A stretch of DNA of 11,505 nucleotides from Phoronis ovalis. Lineage: Eukaryota; Phoronida; Phoronidae. The stretch spans positions 1 to 11,505 of the forward strand of contig JAOXYB010052579.1 in NCBI GenBank assembly GCA_028565635.1. The letters run 5' to 3'. A program made the translations under genes and the position numbers. The notes beneath the pieces were generated by a model, which saw nothing but the letters and a program-made list of their open reading frames with translations, did not search any database and had not been told where the DNA came from. Shown here piece by piece: positions 7,974-11,505 of the stretch (position 1 is the stretch's first letter; every line of letters begins with the position of its first letter).

Positions 7974-7975
7974 TA

Positions 7976-8535
7976 TTTTTCTTTACTGAAAATTAGAAAG
8001 TTTTCACTATGTTATTTTAACCACAAAAGTGCTTTGAATTATTTTAGTATTAGTTGATGATGAAAGAACCAGCTATGAGACTGCCATTGTAAGCTGTTTT
8101 GGTTTTTAGAATAAGAAACCAGCATGATACTGCCAAGTTGTAAAAAGAATAAAAATATGTATGCTGCTATAATGTAATATAGCTTGATCAAGTAATACAA
8201 TTGCTTTGCCAGTTTGTGCTGCTGTAGTAATGTTTTATTGTATTTTGATATACTCGTAATATGTTTTACCATACAATTACTTAATATACTTCTTGAATCA
8301 CTCTGAGTATGCTTAGGTGACAAATTTTTGTTTTTCAGAACTATAGTTGATTTTTGTTGAATTTTCATTGTTGTCGATGACATATCATGAAATGTTATTC
8401 AGCATAAGGTGACTGGATACTGTTTTAAACTGATACTTAATTTTAAAGGGAATCTGGCTAGTAATTTGGAAACTTCAGAACGGAAGTGCATGAAATATCT
8501 GTTTAGTTTGTCCGTTACTAAAGCTACTATTTGAA
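7976..8535 (+). other. Non-coding AT-rich sequence
   Basis: No supported feature is seen. A minus-strand open frame of 114 codons at 8039-8383 exists, but its product is Lys/Ser/Tyr/Leu-rich without a recognisable motif, as expected by chance in AT-rich DNA. Confidence 0.5.
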
Positions 8536-8649
8536 CTAATCTAGAGAGCTTTCGAATATCGCAGTCTTTGTGGTCCTGCTATTTCGTATTTCCACACCTT
8601 GTCAGACTAGAGTGGCAAAGACTCTTGAATTGAAAGCGCTCTGGTTTAG
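8536..8649. repeat. Long imperfect inverted repeat (hairpin)
   Basis: The left arm (8536-8570) reads CTAATCTAGAGAGCTTTC and ends AGTCTTTG. The reverse complement of the right arm (8616-8649) reads CTAAACCAGAGCGCTTTC and ends AGTCTTTG. About 25 of 34 positions match, a few others could form G-U pairs in RNA, and the loop is about 45 nt. It could be the remnant of a tiny foldback transposon, an RNA hairpin such as a microRNA precursor, or chance. The loop is longer than typical for a microRNA. Confidence 0.55.
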
Positions 8650-9540
8650 CTTAAATAATATGTTCAGTAAGTGACTATATTTACTGTGAAATATTTTAAA
8701 ATTATCTTTCATTTTTGTGTGGTGGAAAAATCTGCATTTTTCCACAGTAATATTTACACGAGTCAACAGTGTGCATGGTTGAATATTTCATTATATTAGT
8801 CCAACTGTAAGACACAAAATGGAAAACAATATTTTTCCTGTAGTCAAAAAGATGTAATTGTATGTAATAAAAGTACAGTGCTAGCTGAAAATAAGTAGCA
8901 TGATATCCAGCCATCTTAAACAAGCAGTATTGATTATAATGTGTGTGGCAGTCTTACTTAATGTAAATAATGAGGAGAGTTTTCACGAAAAATATTTGTT
9001 GCATGTACAACATTAGTTTTAACTTCTGAGATAAATGCTTGTGGAAATGTAGTTTCCAGTCTAAATTCATAGTAAAGTGTAGTTTGCTGTTGTGTCATAT
9101 TTTAAAAGAAATATGTTATTAGATTTTGTGATTTAGGTACCCATGGCACAGTAAGATTGAATTTGGCAGCATTTCATAATTTTGCACAATAAAATTTCAG
9201 TTGTTTATAAACAATAATACCATACCCTATATACTGAAACAGTGCCAAAATGTGTACTAGGTAAGTCAAAATAACCCTTTTTGCACAAAAAAATCAGGTT
9301 GCAAATGTTAGATCTAAAGGAAACACCCAATCTTGTAGCTATATTGTAATTAGAAACCAGATCCAAGTGAACCTATTACTTGGGTTTTCTAAAGATTTTT
9401 TTAACAGGGATAAAAATTTCTAAACCAAGACATGGTACAGTACTGTATAATGTGTATGGTGACTACTGTAATTTGCGACTCATTTGCCTACTTTCATGAA
9501 GTGGAATGTTTGAATTTTAATAAAACTGGAATTTAAAGGA
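8650..9540 (+). other. Non-coding sequence with several poly(A)-like signals
   Basis: No coding sequence is recognised; the minus-strand frame at 8702-8923 has no believable protein features. AATAAA occurs at 8866-8871, 9188-9193 and 9519-9524. If the TRIC transcript has a very long 3' UTR it could end at one of these, about 3.5-4.2 kb after the stop. Confidence 0.35.
9519..9524 (+). terminator. Candidate distal poly(A) signal AATAAA
   Basis: This is the last strong + strand hexamer found before the putative 3' end of the convergent minus-strand gene. Its use by TRIC is a guess. Confidence 0.2.
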
Positions 9541-9904
9541 AAAATAACAGCATTTGAATTTATTGGATTTCATTTTAAGATTACTGACCTGACATGTTTA
9601 CTGACAATCATAGTGAAACTGGCATAAGCTAGTGGTAGTGGTCTCCACTTTTAGTCCATTCATTGTTAAATTCACATGCAACTAATGCCTGGCTGCTGTG
9701 TGTAAGTAGTTCACGTTACCTGGATGACTTTTGTCACATACAGTATATAAACATTGTGTGCGTGTATCGTCGAGTTGCTCAACAAAAAATTCATGAACTT
9801 GTTTCCTGTAAGCAGTCCCAGTATATCACTTGACTTTCTGTAATGTAACGATATATTACAAAGATAGAGGGGTAGCACTGGTTTGGAACAAACAAATAGA
9901 AAGT
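9541..9904 (+). other. Spacer between convergent transcription units
   Basis: I see no gene here. A TATATAAA sequence at about 9743 is followed by a TG/GT-rich stretch, but without a nearby coding exon I do not call a promoter. Confidence 0.35.
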
Positions 9905-9921
9905 TTATGTGAAATAATTAC

Positions 9922-9927
9922 TTTATT
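9922..9927 (-). terminator. Candidate minus-strand poly(A) signal AATAAA
   Basis: On the minus strand it reads GCAAATAAAGTAATT. A T/G-rich stretch (TATTTGTTTGTTCC) follows about 25-40 nt downstream, the usual arrangement at a cleavage site. Confidence 0.4.
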
Positions 9928-10240
9928 TGCAAAATTTTTGAGAGCACACCTTGAATACAAAAAATCTTAGCAAGAAAGACACCTGTAGGAAGATATTAAA
10001 TATAAATTTTATGAAATCTTGCATCGGCACCTGAATAGTTAACAGTTGTCCCAGCTTGTACTAGTATTGCAAAATTGTGTACAAGGGTTTTTCTGAACCC
10101 AGAGTTGTTCTTTTCTTATGCTGCGCTGTAATACTTTTATAAACTATCAGACCAAGTCCATGTACCGGTCTACAAAACATTGTGTAGATGGTCATAATGC
10201 AACACGATTTCCACCGAGGATTCCTGCAGCATATAATTAC

Positions 10241-10261
10241 ATACATATATATATATATATT
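10241..10261. repeat. TA dinucleotide microsatellite
   Basis: An uninterrupted AT run of about 8 units preceded by ATAC. It is a simple repeat, probably length-variable. Confidence 0.9.
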
Positions 10262-11328
10262 TATGTGTAAAACTATGATAAACATTGCGATGAAAAAGCA
10301 CAAAATACAAATGAAATGCGCACTAAGTATTGTAACTTTCGGTTCTTATGTAGTATGTGCAACACTTGACAGACAGCACATAGCACTTACTTTTCCAGAT
10401 GGATAATGCACTTAGAGAATAATCTCATTTGATGTTCTTTATAGATCACAAAACCTGAAATCAGTCCCATCGACACGTACGTCGAAACTATTTGCATTAA
10501 GTTACATAGGATGCTATTGCATTAAATTAATTACATTTTATACTATTTATAATCCATATCCTTATAACAGTATTATACTTGTGTCTTGACCAATTGTCTC
10601 CAAGGATCTGTTACCATACTACAATACATTACGCCAATGCCTGGGATGCCTTACAAAGACACTCCTGATGAACCCAATATTTGTAAGAAGCTATTATAAG
10701 TAAAGTCCAGTTGACGCTGTGAAGATGATTATACTGTTAAGCGTACATATGAGAACTCTGCTTTTAAAAACAATTGAGCAAGTAAACATTGTCTCTCCGT
10801 CTCACTAGTAACAACTTATTGTGGAACTTAATATACATGTTTCCAACAGTTCCCGATGATCTGTGCAACACAGTTTTTCCAGCTCTACTTTGAACAAAGG
10901 CACAAGATGAGCCTCATTTATATTAGCCGAGAAGTATAGTCTGTCTCATTTATAATGACTCATTACAATACATTTCTCCATTATACAATAGGAGAAAGCA
11001 AGGGTTTTTAGAGTTGCTGTACATTCTTTGGAATAATTAAAGCACACCATTGGCTTATACTTTTTTGCCTTATGTTCATGGTAAATATATACAGTGCTCC
11101 TATGGTTACAATGATTAAATATCTGGCACAATTTCATGAAACAAAATCCAAAGGCTTAATATATATACTTGGAATATACAATCTTTAACCTTATAACAAA
11201 TATAGCAACATTATAAAAGTTTTTGTTTTTGCAATTTCCAACAAAATATACTTTTACTTGGTCCTGTTTCAGTATAATATAACAGCATTATTTTAATATA
11301 ACTTTTAAAAAATCCTAAATAATATTTA

Positions 11329-11381
11329 TCATGCAGTCTCGTGTCCATTTAACAAAGGTTCTTTATCATGCATTCTGTGAC
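11329..11381 (-). CDS. Probable last coding exon of an unidentified minus-strand gene
   Basis: On the minus strand a strong 3' splice site (CTGATTTTTATTTGTAG, with CTAAT as a possible branch point 23-27 nt upstream) is followed by GT + 16 codons and TGA at 11331-11329. The peptide is HRMHDKEPLLNGHETA. This is a typical-looking hydrophilic C-terminus; KEPLLNG-like ends occur in several membrane-protein families, but 16 residues do not allow a name. The rest of the gene would lie beyond the right edge, converging on TRIC. The main alternative is a chance acceptor before a short open stretch. Confidence 0.42.
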
Positions 11382-11505
11382 CTACAAATAAAAATCAGAA
11401 ACAATTAGTTCAAAGGCATATTTAAAATAAGAGGTCTGCGGGTGCAGACAGATGCCCATCATATGATGTAGTTTCTGTAGTTGTAAAGCCATCTTTATAT
11501 GTATA
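11382..11505 (-). other. Putative intron of the minus-strand gene
   Basis: This is sequence upstream of the inferred last exon on the minus strand, ending with a pyrimidine tract and TAG. No exon is seen before the window edge. Confidence 0.35.

Larger units (their letters stand above)
7386..7975. mobile_element. Non-autonomous DNA transposon (MITE-like) with 28-30 bp terminal inverted repeats
   Basis: The left end at 7388-7417 begins CTGGGTGACACGAAAAATAA and continues ACAGGACACT. The reverse complement of the right end (7946-7973) begins CAGGGTGACACTAAATAAAC and continues AGAACACT. They match except for a few substitutions and a 2-nt gap. TA lies immediately outside each end, the expected target duplication of Tc1/mariner-type elements. 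The interior (about 530 bp) is AT-rich and encodes no recognisable transposase, so the copy would depend on a transposase elsewhere. It contains weak open frames, + strand 7693-7884 and an 87-codon minus frame at 7460-7720, neither of which I recognise. The superfamily is inferred from the TA and the repeat style only. Confidence 0.75.
9905..11328 (-). other. Putative 3' UTR of a convergent minus-strand gene
   Basis: This stretch lies between the inferred stop codon of the right-hand gene (11329-11331) and a minus-strand AATAAA at 9922-9927. No coding sequence is recognised on either strand. Open frames at 10061-10303 (-), 10188-10406 (+) and 10946-11137 (-) are short, and the first two overlap a TA microsatellite. 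Other minus-strand poly(A) hexamers may exist within, so the true end may be closer to the stop. Confidence 0.35.

Noticed and set aside
8039-8383. Minus-strand open frame of 114 codons
   Set aside because: It is the longest minus frame, but its composition is what AT-rich non-coding DNA gives, and no domain is seen.
9740-9790. TATA-like sequence as a promoter
   Set aside because: No coding exon or initiator with support follows on the + strand, and TATA-like strings are frequent in this composition.
10471-10484. CGACACGTACGTCG palindrome-like motif
   Set aside because: The core ACGTACGT is self-complementary and stands out in AT-rich DNA, but it is single, short and without context to assign a function.

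Overview
The window is animal nuclear DNA. It is AT-rich, its coding sequence is broken by GT..AG introns, and no long uninterrupted ORF exists. Its one clear gene, on the + strand, is the 3' part of a trimeric intracellular cation (TRIC) channel gene, the TMEM38 family. The protein sequence and compact introns look like an arthropod, most likely an insect. The taxon is an inference; nothing here fixes the species.

TRIC gene (about 1-5327, plus 3' UTR). The 5' exons, with the start codon and first transmembrane helix, lie before the window, so positions 1-1271 are intron. Coding exons are 1272-1428, 1718-1902, then either 2181-2268 or 2827-2914, then 5033-5327, which carries the stop codon. 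All junctions have consensus splice sites and the reading frame is continuous. The two 88-nt exons have equal length, equal phase and homologous peptides (14 of 30 residues identical), so they look like a mutually exclusive pair. Skipping both, or including both, brings an early stop. The swap replaces the glycine-rich part of the fifth helix and the loop after it. This is the most interesting feature of the window. Two further possible alternative exons lie in the long last intron, both in the right phase but unproven: a hydrophobic terminal exon at 3934-4027 and a 54-codon cassette at 4736-4897.

3' flank (5328 to about 9900). I see no convincing coding sequence. The stretch holds candidate 3' UTR and poly(A) signals (AATAAA at 6623, 8866, 9188 and 9519). 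It also holds a 590-bp element with 28-30 bp terminal inverted repeats and TA at both ends (7386-7975), a GC-richer block bounded by an 11-bp inverted repeat (6083-6560), and a long imperfect hairpin (8536-8649).

Right end (about 9900-11505). A probable convergent minus-strand gene enters from the right. Its likely last coding exon is 11329-11381, with a C-terminus ending KEPLLNGHETA. A long 3' UTR would follow, ending near a minus-strand AATAAA at 9922-9927. I cannot name this gene.
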